Assembly: GCA_014378155.1 (NCBI GenBank)
Contig: JACMOF010000401.1
Span: forward strand, 1-14,855
Direction of reading: 5' to 3'
Source of the DNA: Caulobacter sp.
Lineage (GTDB): Bacteria; Pseudomonadota; Alphaproteobacteria; Caulobacterales; Caulobacteraceae
DNA: 14,855 nt
Part shown: piece after piece, positions 6,153-12,934 of the stretch
Layout of the letters: each line of letters opens with the position of its first letter
Position numbering within the stretch: position 1 is the stretch's first letter
Notes under the pieces: model-generated
What the model was told of the DNA's origin: nothing
Seen by the model: the letters and a program-made list of their open reading frames with translations, nothing else
Databases searched by the model: none
Position numbers and translations under genes: made by a program

Positions 6153-7655
6153 GTGATCAAGACCTGGACCAAACGTGACGCACTGCTTGGCGGCGCGCTT
6201 TCCTTCATGACGCTTGGCGCGGTCGGCGCCCAGGTTCAGAACGCGCCGCTCGTTCTAGGGCCGCCACAGCCGTTGAGCTTCGCGCCTGTTCCGACCAGCG
6301 TGGTCTTACGGCCCGATCAAGCCGATATGCTGGTGCGGACCCTGGCCCAGGCGCCAAGCCATGGTTTCGAACCCACCGCCTTCTCGCCGGACTCCATCGT
6401 GCCGATGCTGGGCGCGCGGGATACCGGCACGCGCCAGGTCGGCCAGACCCAGTTGATCGCTCTGACCCTGCGCTATGCCCGCGCCGTGCACTCCGGCCGG
6501 TTGGCGCCCGAGGCGTTCCTGAATAACTGGGGCCTGCGTCCCTTGCCGTACGATCCCGGTGCGGACTTCGTCCAGGCCGCCGCGCAGGATCGCCTGGGTC
6601 CGTGGCTCGATGGCCTGCCGCCGCCCTACACTGGCTATCAGACCCTGCGTAAAGGCCTGGTGACCTATCGCGAGATCGCCATGCGAGGCGGTTGGGGGAT
6701 CGTTCCCGGGGGCGCGCCGCTGAAGCTGGGGGCGACCAACGATCCGCGCATCGCCGCGCTGGAGGCCCGGCTGGCCGTTGAAGACTTGACCATAGCCGTC
6801 GACTCGGCCCCGGTGTTCGACGAGGCTTTGCAACAGGCGCTGATGCGCGCCCAGAAGCGCTTTGGCCTCAATCCCGATGGCGGCCTCGGCCCTGCAACGC
6901 TGGCGGCGCTGAACCTACCCGTCGAGCGCCGGATCGATCAGATCCTGGCCAATATGGAACGCTGGCGCTGGCTGCCGCAGCAACTGCCGGCCGACCGGAT
7001 CCAGGTCAATATCGCAGCTGCGGTGATGAGCGTCTTCCATGACGACGCCCCGACCCTGACCATGCGCGCGGTGACCGGCCGTCCAGGCGACGAGACGCCA
7101 ATGCTGTCCTCGACCGTCACCTCCATCGTGCTGAACCCGCCCTGGAACGTGCCGTCCTCGATCGCCACCAAGGAGCTATGGCCCAAGCAGCGGGCCAACC
7201 CGAGCTATTTCGCCAACAACGACTTCATTGTCATTCCCACCGGCGACGGCGGCTCGCGCCTGCAGCAGAAGGCCGGCCCCAAGGCGGCTTTGGGCCTGGT
7301 AAAATTCGACTTCGCCAACCCTTATGGCGTCTACCTGCACGACACCCCCAGCCGCGCGCGGTTCTCCAGCTTCAGCCGTTTGGCCAGCCACGGGTGCGTG
7401 CGTCTGGAGAAGCCGATCCCTCTGGCCAAACAGCTGCTGGGCAGTGATCCGGCCTGGAGTCCTGAGGTGGTCGACGCGACTATCGCGGCCGGCAAGACCG
7501 TCCGCGCGCCCCTAGCTCAACCAATCGCCGTATTTCTGCTCTACTGGACGGCCTATGTGACGCCAGACGGGCAAGTAAACTTCCGCGATGATCCCTATGG
7601 CTGGGATAGGGTGCTGGTGCAGCGTATTGCCGCATCCGGAACCGGCTCAGCTTGA
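6153..7655 (+). CDS. YcbB-type L,D-transpeptidase
   Basis: This roughly 500-residue protein resembles the YcbB/LdtD class of L,D-transpeptidases, which make 3-3 cross-links between meso-diaminopimelate residues in peptidoglycan. An N-terminal signal-like segment (KTWTKRDALLGGALSFMTLG) suggests export. A scaffold domain follows, then a peptidoglycan-binding repeat (about 220-255, including MRAQKRFGLNPDGGLGPATL) and a YkuD catalytic domain ending in ASHGCVRLE. The nucleophile is Cys415 and the conserved His is 413, counted from GTG 6153. The start is uncertain: GTG 6105 and TTG 6147 are in frame, none has a strong ribosome binding site, and 6153 gives the best signal peptide. The next gene encodes a MepK-like endopeptidase, the same pairing as ycbB-ycbK in Escherichia coli. 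Family assignment is firm; the exact reaction is inferred. Confidence 0.88.
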   Translation: MIKTWTKRDALLGGALSFMTLGAVGAQVQNAPLVLGPPQPLSFAPVPTSVVLRPDQADMLVRTLAQAPSHGFEPTAFSPDSIVPMLGARDTGTRQVGQTQLIALTLRYARAVHSGRLAPEAFLNNWGLRPLPYDPGADFVQAAAQDRLGPWLDGLPPPYTGYQTLRKGLVTYREIAMRGGWGIVPGGAPLKLGATNDPRIAALEARLAVEDLTIAVDSAPVFDEALQQALMRAQKRFGLNPDGGLGPATLAALNLPVERRIDQILANMERWRWLPQQLPADRIQVNIAAAVMSVFHDDAPTLTMRAVTGRPGDETPMLSSTVTSIVLNPPWNVPSSIATKELWPKQRANPSYFANNDFIVIPTGDGGSRLQQKAGPKAALGLVKFDFANPYGVYLHDTPSRARFSSFSRLASHGCVRLEKPIPLAKQLLGSDPAWSPEVVDATIAAGKTVRAPLAQPIAVFLLYWTAYVTPDGQVNFRDDPYGWDRVLVQRIAASGTGSA

Positions 7656-7686
7656 CCCCAGGGCGCGCTTAGGGCCTCTTCCCCGT

Positions 7687-7718
7687 CACGAGCCTTTTCA
7701 GTTCCGAAAGGACTCGTG
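7687..7718 (+). other. Interrupted hairpin between the cell-wall genes
   Basis: CACGAG (7687-7692) pairs with CTCGTG (7713-7718), and CCTTT (7693-7697) pairs with AAAGG (7707-7711), leaving one bulged A and a 9-base loop. The hairpin lies in the 147-base gap after the L,D-transpeptidase stop and has no T-run, so it is not a classical terminator. It may be an attenuator or processing site. No gene is visible in the gap. Confidence 0.35.
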
Positions 7719-7802
7719 CGTTCTAATGTCTGCTTGAGGATCGCCAAGTGCGGAGATCCAGCCTTCCGGCAATCTCGCAGGGTCAGTCCGGGGAAGCGTA
7801 CC

Positions 7803-8471
7803 ATGATCGATCGACGCAAGCTTTTGGGGCTTGGTTTCGGTGTGCTCGGCGCGAGCGCGGTAGGGCCCATGGCGGCGTTCGCCCAGGCCAAACTTTCTGC
7901 CGCTGATTTGATCGGCGACTTGCTGATGCGCCAGTCGCAAATGTCCGAGGGCTTGCCGCCCGAGGGTCTGGCTGACGTCGCGCCGGCTCCGGCCGCGTCC
8001 TATCGTCCTCCTTCAAATGCGCAACGCTGGCTGAAGTTGCGCAACATTCACACGGAGGAAAAACTCGAGGCGGTCTATTTCGAAAAGGGCGAGTACGTGC
8101 CCGACGCCGTCGAGGCCCTGGACAAGGTGCTGCGCGACTATCGCACCGGCGACGTCCACCCGATGAACCCCCGCCTGTTCGACACCCTGGCCGATGTCGC
8201 CCAGAAGACCAATACCAAGGCCCACTACCAGGTCATCTCGGGTTACCGGTCCCCCAAGACCAACGCCATGTTGCATGAACGCAGCGGTGAGGTCGCCAAA
8301 CGCAGCCTGCACATGGACGGCAAGGCGATTGATATCTATCTGGAGGACGTCGCTTTGGATCGCGTTCGGGCCGCGGCCCTGGATCTCGGACGGGGCGGTG
8401 TGGGTTATTACCCCGACAGTAAATTCGTCCACCTCGACGTCGGACCTGTCCGGCGTTGGGTCGGCTCCTAG
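7803..8471 (+). CDS. DUF882 / M15-type peptidoglycan endopeptidase (MepK/YcbK-like)
   Basis: The 222-residue protein begins MIDRRKLLGLG and a hydrophobic stretch ending AAFAQA. This is a twin-arginine-type export signal (R4, R5), as in E. coli YcbK. The mature part has the DUF882 pattern LKLRNIHTEEKLEAVYFEKG, VISGYRSPKTNAML and SLHMDGKAIDIYL. The likely zinc ligands are H170, D177 and H210 (HLDVG), the M15 layout HxxxxxxD plus HxD. E. coli MepK cleaves the 3-3 cross-links made by L,D-transpeptidases, so with the upstream gene this would form a make-and-cut pair in the periplasm. ATG 7803 was chosen over an upstream in-frame ATG at 7716 because it gives a proper signal peptide and has GGGGAAG about 7 bases upstream. 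The substrate is inferred from the family. Confidence 0.87.
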   Translation: MIDRRKLLGLGFGVLGASAVGPMAAFAQAKLSAADLIGDLLMRQSQMSEGLPPEGLADVAPAPAASYRPPSNAQRWLKLRNIHTEEKLEAVYFEKGEYVPDAVEALDKVLRDYRTGDVHPMNPRLFDTLADVAQKTNTKAHYQVISGYRSPKTNAMLHERSGEVAKRSLHMDGKAIDIYLEDVALDRVRAAALDLGRGGVGYYPDSKFVHLDVGPVRRWVGS

Positions 8472-8501
8472 GCGGGGCCGCAGATCAGAGGAAAGACCCG
8501 G

Positions 8502-8852
8502 ATGGCCAAGACCGAACGCAAGAGCAACCCGTTCGGATGGATCCTTCTGGGAGCCTTGGTCGGGGCCGTGGCCACGGCCGGCGTACTGCTGATGGCCAGT
8601 TCCATGAATATGGATGGCGGCTATGAAGATGGGCCGACCGAAATCCGCACGGAGGCCGACGATGCTGCTGCAGCGGCCGCTCGCCCCCTGCCGGTGACCA
8701 CCGCTCCGCACGCTGAGCCGCCGCCGGTGGCGACCGTTCCGGCCCAGGCGACCGCCGGTCTTCCCGCCGCCCCGGTCGACGCCCAGATGGCTGATGACGC
8801 CGCCGCCGCAGGTATGACGTCGCGGGCGCCTTCCGAGCAGCCTACGAACTAA
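8502..8852 (+). CDS. Small single-span membrane protein with Ala/Pro-rich tail
   Basis: I do not recognise a family for this 116-residue protein. A short basic start (MAKTERKSNPFG) leads into one transmembrane helix (about residues 12-33, WILLGALVGAVATAGVLLMA). A low-complexity Ala, Pro and acidic tail follows. The positive-inside rule suggests a cytoplasmic N-terminus and periplasmic tail. The ATG has AGAGGAAAG about 8 bases upstream and starts 30 bases after the endopeptidase stop, so it is probably co-transcribed. That context suggests an envelope role, but this is only association. No catalytic residues are visible. Confidence 0.7.
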   Translation: MAKTERKSNPFGWILLGALVGAVATAGVLLMASSMNMDGGYEDGPTEIRTEADDAAAAAARPLPVTTAPHAEPPPVATVPAQATAGLPAAPVDAQMADDAAAAGMTSRAPSEQPTN

Positions 8853-8876
8853 TTCGCGCTGGTCATGCGCAATGAA

Positions 8877-8906
8877 AAACGGCCCCGGATCGCTCCGGGG
8901 CCGTTT
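8877..8906. terminator. Strong bidirectional intrinsic terminator
   Basis: AAACGGCCCCGGA (8877-8889) and TCCGGGGCCGTTT (8894-8906) form a perfect 13-bp stem with a TCGC loop. A-residues flank one side, so the minus strand exits into TTTTT and the plus strand into TTTCC. It lies between two convergent genes, 24 bases after the small membrane protein and 21 bases from the pstS stop, and should serve both. It is the clearest terminator in the window. Confidence 0.9.
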
Positions 8907-8927
8907 CCGTGTTCTTGAACGAAAGCC

Positions 8928-9968
8928 TTACGACCTCGGCGCGGCCATCGGCGTCAGCTTGCCGGCGGCGGCTTTCTGGGCTTCGTGCTGGGCCGGGGGT
9001 AGGGGGATCAGACCGCGGCCCTGCAGGTAGCCGCCCCGGCCACTGGCGGAGTCGGAGACCAATTCAGCGATGAATTCCTTCAGGCCTGGGGTCACGCCCA
9101 CCTGGTCCTTCTTGACGTAGACGTAGAGCGAGCGCGCCAGCGGGTACTGGCCGCTGGCGATCGTCTGTGCCGAGGGCTTCACGCCGTTGACGCTGGCGGC
9201 CTTGATGCGGTTGGCGTTTTCTTCGAGGAAGCTGTAGCCGAAGACGCCTAGCGCGCCCGGGGTCTTCTCGATGGTGCCGACAATGGCGTTGTCGTTCTCG
9301 CCGGCATCCACCCAGGGGCCGTCGGTGCGCAGCGGGTCGGCCTTGGCCTTGAAGGCCTTTTCGTCGGCGTCATGCAGTTTCTTGGCGGTCGGGAACGCCT
9401 TGGCGCCGTTTTCGATGGCCAGTTCCACGAAGGCGTCGCGGGTGCCCGAGGTGGGCGGCGGGCCGTAGACCAGGATGCGGTTGGCCGGCAGGCCCGCGCC
9501 GATGTCTTTCCAAGATTTGTAGGGATTGGCCACGAATTGGCCGCCGCGCAGGGCGTTTTGGGCCAGGCCCAGATACAGGTGCTCGACCTTGAAATTGTAG
9601 TCGGGGGCTTGCTTGTCCATGGCCACGACGATGCCGTCGAAACCGATCTTCAGCTCGACGATGTTGTTGACGCCGGCGGCCTTGCAGGCGGCGAATTCGG
9701 ACTTCTTCATCGGGCGCGAGGCGTTGGCGATGTCGGGGAACTTTTCGCCCATGCCGCCGCAGAACATCTTGATGCCGCCGCCGGTGCCCAGGCTTTCGAC
9801 CTTGGGCGCTTTTTTGCCGGTCTTCTTGGCGAAGTTCTCGGCGGTGCGGGTGGAGAACGGGAACACGGTCGATGAGCCGGCGGCCCAGACATAGTCGCGA
9901 GCGGCGTGGGCGCTTGTCGCCCCAGTGAGCAAGGCGAGCGCCGCAGTGGCGCCGAGCAGGGTTTTCAT
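8928..9968 (-). CDS. pstS: Phosphate ABC transporter substrate-binding protein PstS
   Basis: The 346-residue protein starts with a clear signal peptide, MKTLLGATAALALLTGATSA, with cleavage probably after HA22. The mature part has the PstS fold markers: AAGSSTVFPF (about 29-38), ESLGTGGGIKMFCGG, NASRPMKKSE, GFDGIVVAMD and TSGTRD (173-178), which bind the phosphate oxygens in this family. It would capture phosphate in the periplasm and hand it to PstC/PstA. I chose ATG 9966-9968, which has AGGA about 9 bases upstream; a longer frame to 10016 would spoil the signal peptide. No pstCAB or phoU lies next to it. As I recall, Caulobacter also keeps pstS apart from pstCAB. A candidate Pho box upstream fits control by PhoB. 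Confidence 0.9.
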   Translation of the reverse strand: MKTLLGATAALALLTGATSAHAARDYVWAAGSSTVFPFSTRTAENFAKKTGKKAPKVESLGTGGGIKMFCGGMGEKFPDIANASRPMKKSEFAACKAAGVNNIVELKIGFDGIVVAMDKQAPDYNFKVEHLYLGLAQNALRGGQFVANPYKSWKDIGAGLPANRILVYGPPPTSGTRDAFVELAIENGAKAFPTAKKLHDADEKAFKAKADPLRTDGPWVDAGENDNAIVGTIEKTPGALGVFGYSFLEENANRIKAASVNGVKPSAQTIASGQYPLARSLYVYVKKDQVGVTPGLKEFIAELVSDSASGRGGYLQGRGLIPLPPAQHEAQKAAAGKLTPMAAPRS

Positions 9969-10025
9969 GGGCGAGATCCTGTTGCTTGGGGTCTGAAGAA
10001 CTTGGCGGCGAACCACACACCCCGT

Positions 10026-10061
10026 CTTAACCAGAACGCGGCCGTGACGATCAAGTGCCGT
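10026..10061 (-). promoter_or_regulatory. Candidate Pho box and -10 for pstS
   Basis: On the minus strand, ACGGCACTTGATCGTCAC (10061-10044) carries two half-sites, GGCA and GTCA, 11 bases apart, the spacing of the PhoB consensus CTGTCAT repeats. About 12 bases further on is GTTAAG (10031-10026), a possible -10. The second half-site matches well and the first is degenerate. The arrangement of Pho box in place of a -35, about 75 bases from the pstS start, fits PhoB-activated promoters. It was judged by eye only. Confidence 0.4.
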
Positions 10062-10145
10062 CTATTTTTGTCAAAGTTTCGCGACGGTGTGGCGCCGCGC
10101 ATCATTGTCGGCCGAACGTTCCGTGTGCGGCGACATCGCTCTCTT

Positions 10146-10153
10146 GCTAAAGC
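10146..10153 (+). promoter_or_regulatory. Possible -10 for the TonB-dependent receptor operon
   Basis: GCTAAAGC matches seven of the eight positions of the Caulobacter housekeeping -10, GCTANAWC. The -35 region (around 10124-10130) is poor, which would fit an activator-dependent promoter. Transcription from here would give a leader of about 230 bases containing the three palindromes described below. The 10017-10392 gap otherwise shows no gene. Confidence 0.25.
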
Positions 10154-10198
10154 GGGTACGTCAGCGATCGCTTTTGGCGGCGCCTTGTGCGCGGAGGA

Positions 10199-10211
10199 TC
10201 AAGTATCTTGA
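10199..10211. promoter_or_regulatory. Operator-like palindrome 1 upstream of the TonB-dependent receptor
   Basis: TCAAG-tat-CTTGA is a perfect 13-bp inverted repeat about 180 bases before the receptor start. The size and symmetry suit a dimeric regulator, but no matching known site is recognised and no regulator gene lies in the window. Confidence 0.25.
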
Positions 10212-10261
10212 CCTTCGCCGTGCGCAACACCCCATCGACTGGGCAAGAACCGAGCGACAAG

Positions 10262-10281
10262 GACATTTCCTTCAAAATGTC
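10262..10281. promoter_or_regulatory. Operator-like palindrome 2 upstream of the TonB-dependent receptor
   Basis: GACATTT (10262-10268) and AAATGTC (10275-10281) are exact complements around ccttca. The 20-bp span with two 7-bp arms is the layout of many bacterial repressor sites, and it is AT-rich against GC-rich surroundings. It lies about 110 bases before the receptor start. It could also form a hairpin in the leader RNA. Confidence 0.35.
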
Positions 10282-10349
10282 AGAGGACGATCCGGCCAGA
10301 ACGGCGAGGAGGGGTGATGCTGGGTCTCAAGAGGCGTCGTCCTGGGGAT

Positions 10350-10364
10350 ATCACCGCGGGTGAT
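10350..10364. promoter_or_regulatory. Palindrome 3, just ahead of the receptor ribosome binding site
   Basis: ATCACC-GCG-GGTGAT is a perfect 15-bp inverted repeat ending 20 bases before the AGGA (10385-10388) of the receptor gene. Its loop is only 3 bases. It may be a DNA operator or a small hairpin near the ribosome binding site. Confidence 0.35.
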
Positions 10365-10392
10365 GGGCGCGACCGCCTTGAACGAGGACGTC

Positions 10393-12867
10393 ATGTCGAA
10401 CCAACGGCTTTTGATGGCGGGATCTTCCGCCGCTGTGCTGCTCGCCCTCTCGACCGTGGCCGCGTCGAGCCATGCCTTCGCAGCGGACACCGCTCCGGCT
10501 GATCCCTCGACCTCGGTCGATGAGATCATCGTCAAGGCGCGCGACAAGGCCGGTCTGCTGGAAACCAGACCCAACAATACGGTCTTTGGTCTGGACAAGC
10601 CGTTGCTGGAGACCCCGCGCTCGGCCAGCTTCGTCAGCGACACCACGCTGCAGCGCTATGGCATCCAGACCATCGACGGCCTGACCAAGGTCTCGCCCGG
10701 CGCCTACACCGCCAGCTTCTACGGCGTGCCGGGCGCACTCAACATCCGCGGCACCCTGGCCGAGAACTATTTCCGCGGCTTCAAGCGCATCGAAAACCGC
10801 GGCACCTATTCGACACCGATCGGCGCGGCCGACCAGATCCAGATCGTCCGCGGTCCGCCCACCCCGATCTACGGCTCGGGCAAGGTCGGCGGCATGCTCA
10901 ACTTCATCCCAAAGTCCGGGAAGAACGAGGGCGGCTATCTGAGCGAGCCGACCGCCGAGGTCACGGCGACCTACGGCTCGTACAACAAGAAGAACGCCAC
11001 CGCCCAGCTTGGCCTGCCGGTGAACTTCGGCCCGGTGACCGGCGGCGTCTATGCTTATGGCGAGGTCGAGGACAGCCACAGCTTCTACAAGGGCATCTAT
11101 CCGCGCCGCCAGACCGGCGAAATCTCGGCCGACTTCGAGCTGGGTAACGGCTGGAGCACGGCCTTTGGCGGCATGAAGTACCATTCCGACGGCGACGTGC
11201 AGACCGCTGGCTGGAACCGCCTGACCCAGAACCTGATCAACAATCAGACGTACACGACGGGCCGCGACACCACGCTGAAGGATAGCGACGGCAACGGCCG
11301 AATGACCTTGAACGAAATCAGCGGCAACAGCGCCAACCCCTACTATTACGACCCCACCTTCAACCCGCTCTACATCCCCTATTACAACTTCTATAACACC
11401 AACGCCGCGCATATCCTGGACACCGGCCTGGGCACGACCAAGCTGTCACCGCGCACGGTCTATATCAGCCCGGCCGACTTTTCGAAGACTGACACCAACA
11501 CCCTGTATTTCGACCTCGCCAAGGACCTATCGCCGACCAGCGCGATCAAGGCGCAGCTGTTTTACGACGACCAAGAGAACAAACGCTTCGTTTCCTATGG
11601 CTACCCTTCCTGGGTCGACAGCCAGGTCTGGGAAGCTCGCCTGACCTACAACTTCGCCAACGACTTCATGGACGGCCTGGTGAAGGCCAAGTCGTTCATC
11701 GGCGCCTCGTATCGCGACTTCTCGGGCCGTCGGCGCGAGAGCTACAACAGCGGCGTAATCGCCTTGGATCGTCGCGACATCGCCCACGGCGCCACGGCCA
11801 CCGACATCATCGACAGCCCGTTTACCACCGAGACCGGCGCGGGCGTGCTGGGCTTGGCCTGGGAGAACGACAACAAGTCCGACTGGACCCAGCAGGGCGT
11901 GTTCTTCACCACCGACATCCTGATCGGCGACAAGCTGAACCTGATGCTGGGTGGTCGCTATGACGACTACGACGTCACCTCGCACGACACTGGCGTGCTT
12001 AGCTACCAGGCGTCGGGCGAGCAGAAGGCCAGCAAGGGCAAGGGCACCTATACCGCCAGCGCCACCTACAAGCTGCCGGCCGGCCTGATGCCCTACATCA
12101 CCTACGCCAAGGCCTCGGCCCTGGAGATGAGCCAGGCGGGCGACGTGGCCGCAAGCCTGGTGGCCGATCCCAGCGACGCCTGGCTGTCGGATAGCGACCT
12201 CGCCGAGGCCGGGGTGAAGTTCCAGTGGTTCCAGGGCACCCTGGTCGGGTCGCTGGCCGGCTATCGCCAGAACCGCACCCAACTGACCGGCATCAGCGGC
12301 ACTCCGACCGGCACCCGCGCCAAGGGCGTCGAGCTGGAAGTCCGCTGGCTGGCCAGCGAGAACTTCAGCTTCACCTTCTCGGGCAACAGCCAGCACACCA
12401 CGGTAAAGGGGCCGGACACCTCGTTCCAGTATATCCCGGCCTATACCGCCGGTGTCCCAGGGTCGCAGGCGTTCGGCGGTACCTATGTGGTCTGGAGCTT
12501 TGGCGGGCCGAGCGGTCTGCCCGGCCGGGGCGGGGACTATGACTACACCCTGATCCCGAAATCGGTGGTCAGCCTGTACGGCGCCTATACCAGCGACGAC
12601 TACGACTGGGGCAAGGTCGGCGGCACGTTGGGCGTCACCCATGTGACCAAGACGGCCGGCACAGTGCAGAACGCCGTGAGCTATCCGGCCTATTACGTGG
12701 CCAGCGCCTCGGCCTATTACGAATATGGTCCGTACACGGTGACAGGCAACATCGATAACCTGTTCGACAAGCTCTACTCCACGCCCGACGCCGACAGCTA
12801 CGCCAACCTCGGCGCGCTGCCCAGCAAGGGCCGTGAGTGGCGCGTGACCCTGGCCCGCAAGTTCTAG
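10393..12867 (+). CDS. TonB-dependent outer-membrane receptor (siderophore-receptor-like)
   Basis: The 824-residue protein has a signal peptide (MSNQRLLMAGSSAAVLLALS, ending near AFA) and a TonB box-like VDEIIVKAR. A plug domain (about 55-180) contains LNIRGTLAENYFRGF and IQIVRGPPTPIYGSGKVGGM. The rest is a 22-strand-type beta-barrel ending in the terminal Phe of WRVTLARKF, as needed for outer-membrane assembly. It would use TonB energy to import a scarce or large ligand. The plug is closest to FecA/FpvA-like receptors, but no iron genes are adjacent. Residues 297-308, DSDGNGRMTLNE, form an EF-hand-type loop and are followed by a Tyr-rich stretch (317-334). ATG 10393 was chosen because AGGA lies 4 bases upstream and it gives a clean signal peptide; an earlier in-frame ATG at 10360 does not. 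It is followed by an MFS transporter and a RutA-like monooxygenase. Confidence 0.92.
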   Translation: MSNQRLLMAGSSAAVLLALSTVAASSHAFAADTAPADPSTSVDEIIVKARDKAGLLETRPNNTVFGLDKPLLETPRSASFVSDTTLQRYGIQTIDGLTKVSPGAYTASFYGVPGALNIRGTLAENYFRGFKRIENRGTYSTPIGAADQIQIVRGPPTPIYGSGKVGGMLNFIPKSGKNEGGYLSEPTAEVTATYGSYNKKNATAQLGLPVNFGPVTGGVYAYGEVEDSHSFYKGIYPRRQTGEISADFELGNGWSTAFGGMKYHSDGDVQTAGWNRLTQNLINNQTYTTGRDTTLKDSDGNGRMTLNEISGNSANPYYYDPTFNPLYIPYYNFYNTNAAHILDTGLGTTKLSPRTVYISPADFSKTDTNTLYFDLAKDLSPTSAIKAQLFYDDQENKRFVSYGYPSWVDSQVWEARLTYNFANDFMDGLVKAKSFIGASYRDFSGRRRESYNSGVIALDRRDIAHGATATDIIDSPFTTETGAGVLGLAWENDNKSDWTQQGVFFTTDILIGDKLNLMLGGRYDDYDVTSHDTGVLSYQASGEQKASKGKGTYTASATYKLPAGLMPYITYAKASALEMSQAGDVAASLVADPSDAWLSDSDLAEAGVKFQWFQGTLVGSLAGYRQNRTQLTGISGTPTGTRAKGVELEVRWLASENFSFTFSGNSQHTTVKGPDTSFQYIPAYTAGVPGSQAFGGTYVVWSFGGPSGLPGRGGDYDYTLIPKSVVSLYGAYTSDDYDWGKVGGTLGVTHVTKTAGTVQNAVSYPAYYVASASAYYEYGPYTVTGNIDNLFDKLYSTPDADSYANLGALPSKGREWRVTLARKF

Positions 12868-12877
12868 TTCCCACTTT

Positions 12878-12904
12878 CCCCGCCGCCTCGATCGGGCGGC
12901 GGGG
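12878..12904 (+). terminator. 10-bp GC hairpin between receptor and MFS genes (attenuator-like)
   Basis: CCCCGCCGCC (12878-12887) and GGCGGCGGGG (12895-12904) pair perfectly around TCGATCG. It begins 11 bases after the receptor stop and ends before the MFS ribosome binding site. No T-run follows, so partial termination or 3' end protection of the receptor mRNA is more likely than full termination. This would let the receptor be made in excess over the downstream genes. Confidence 0.5.
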
Positions 12905-12918
12905 ACTCGCTTAAGCAT

Positions 12919-12923
12919 GGAGG
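12919..12923 (+). promoter_or_regulatory. Ribosome binding site deciding the MFS start
   Basis: GGAGG lies 11 bases before ATG 12935. An alternative in-frame ATG at 12917 overlaps this motif and has no ribosome binding site of its own, so 12935 is the better start. Confidence 0.5.
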
Positions 12924-12934
12924 CTCGCACGCCC

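Noticed and set aside
10087..10317. Small plus-strand open frames in the pstS to receptor gap
   Set aside because: They lack ribosome binding sites and any recognisable protein pattern, are Arg-rich, and lie across promoter-like DNA.
10393..12867. Iron-siderophore uptake as the firm role of the TonB-dependent receptor
   Set aside because: The plug resembles siderophore receptors, but no Fur-type site, siderophore gene or iron permease is adjacent. The MFS and RutA-like neighbours suggest another ligand, so the role was left open.
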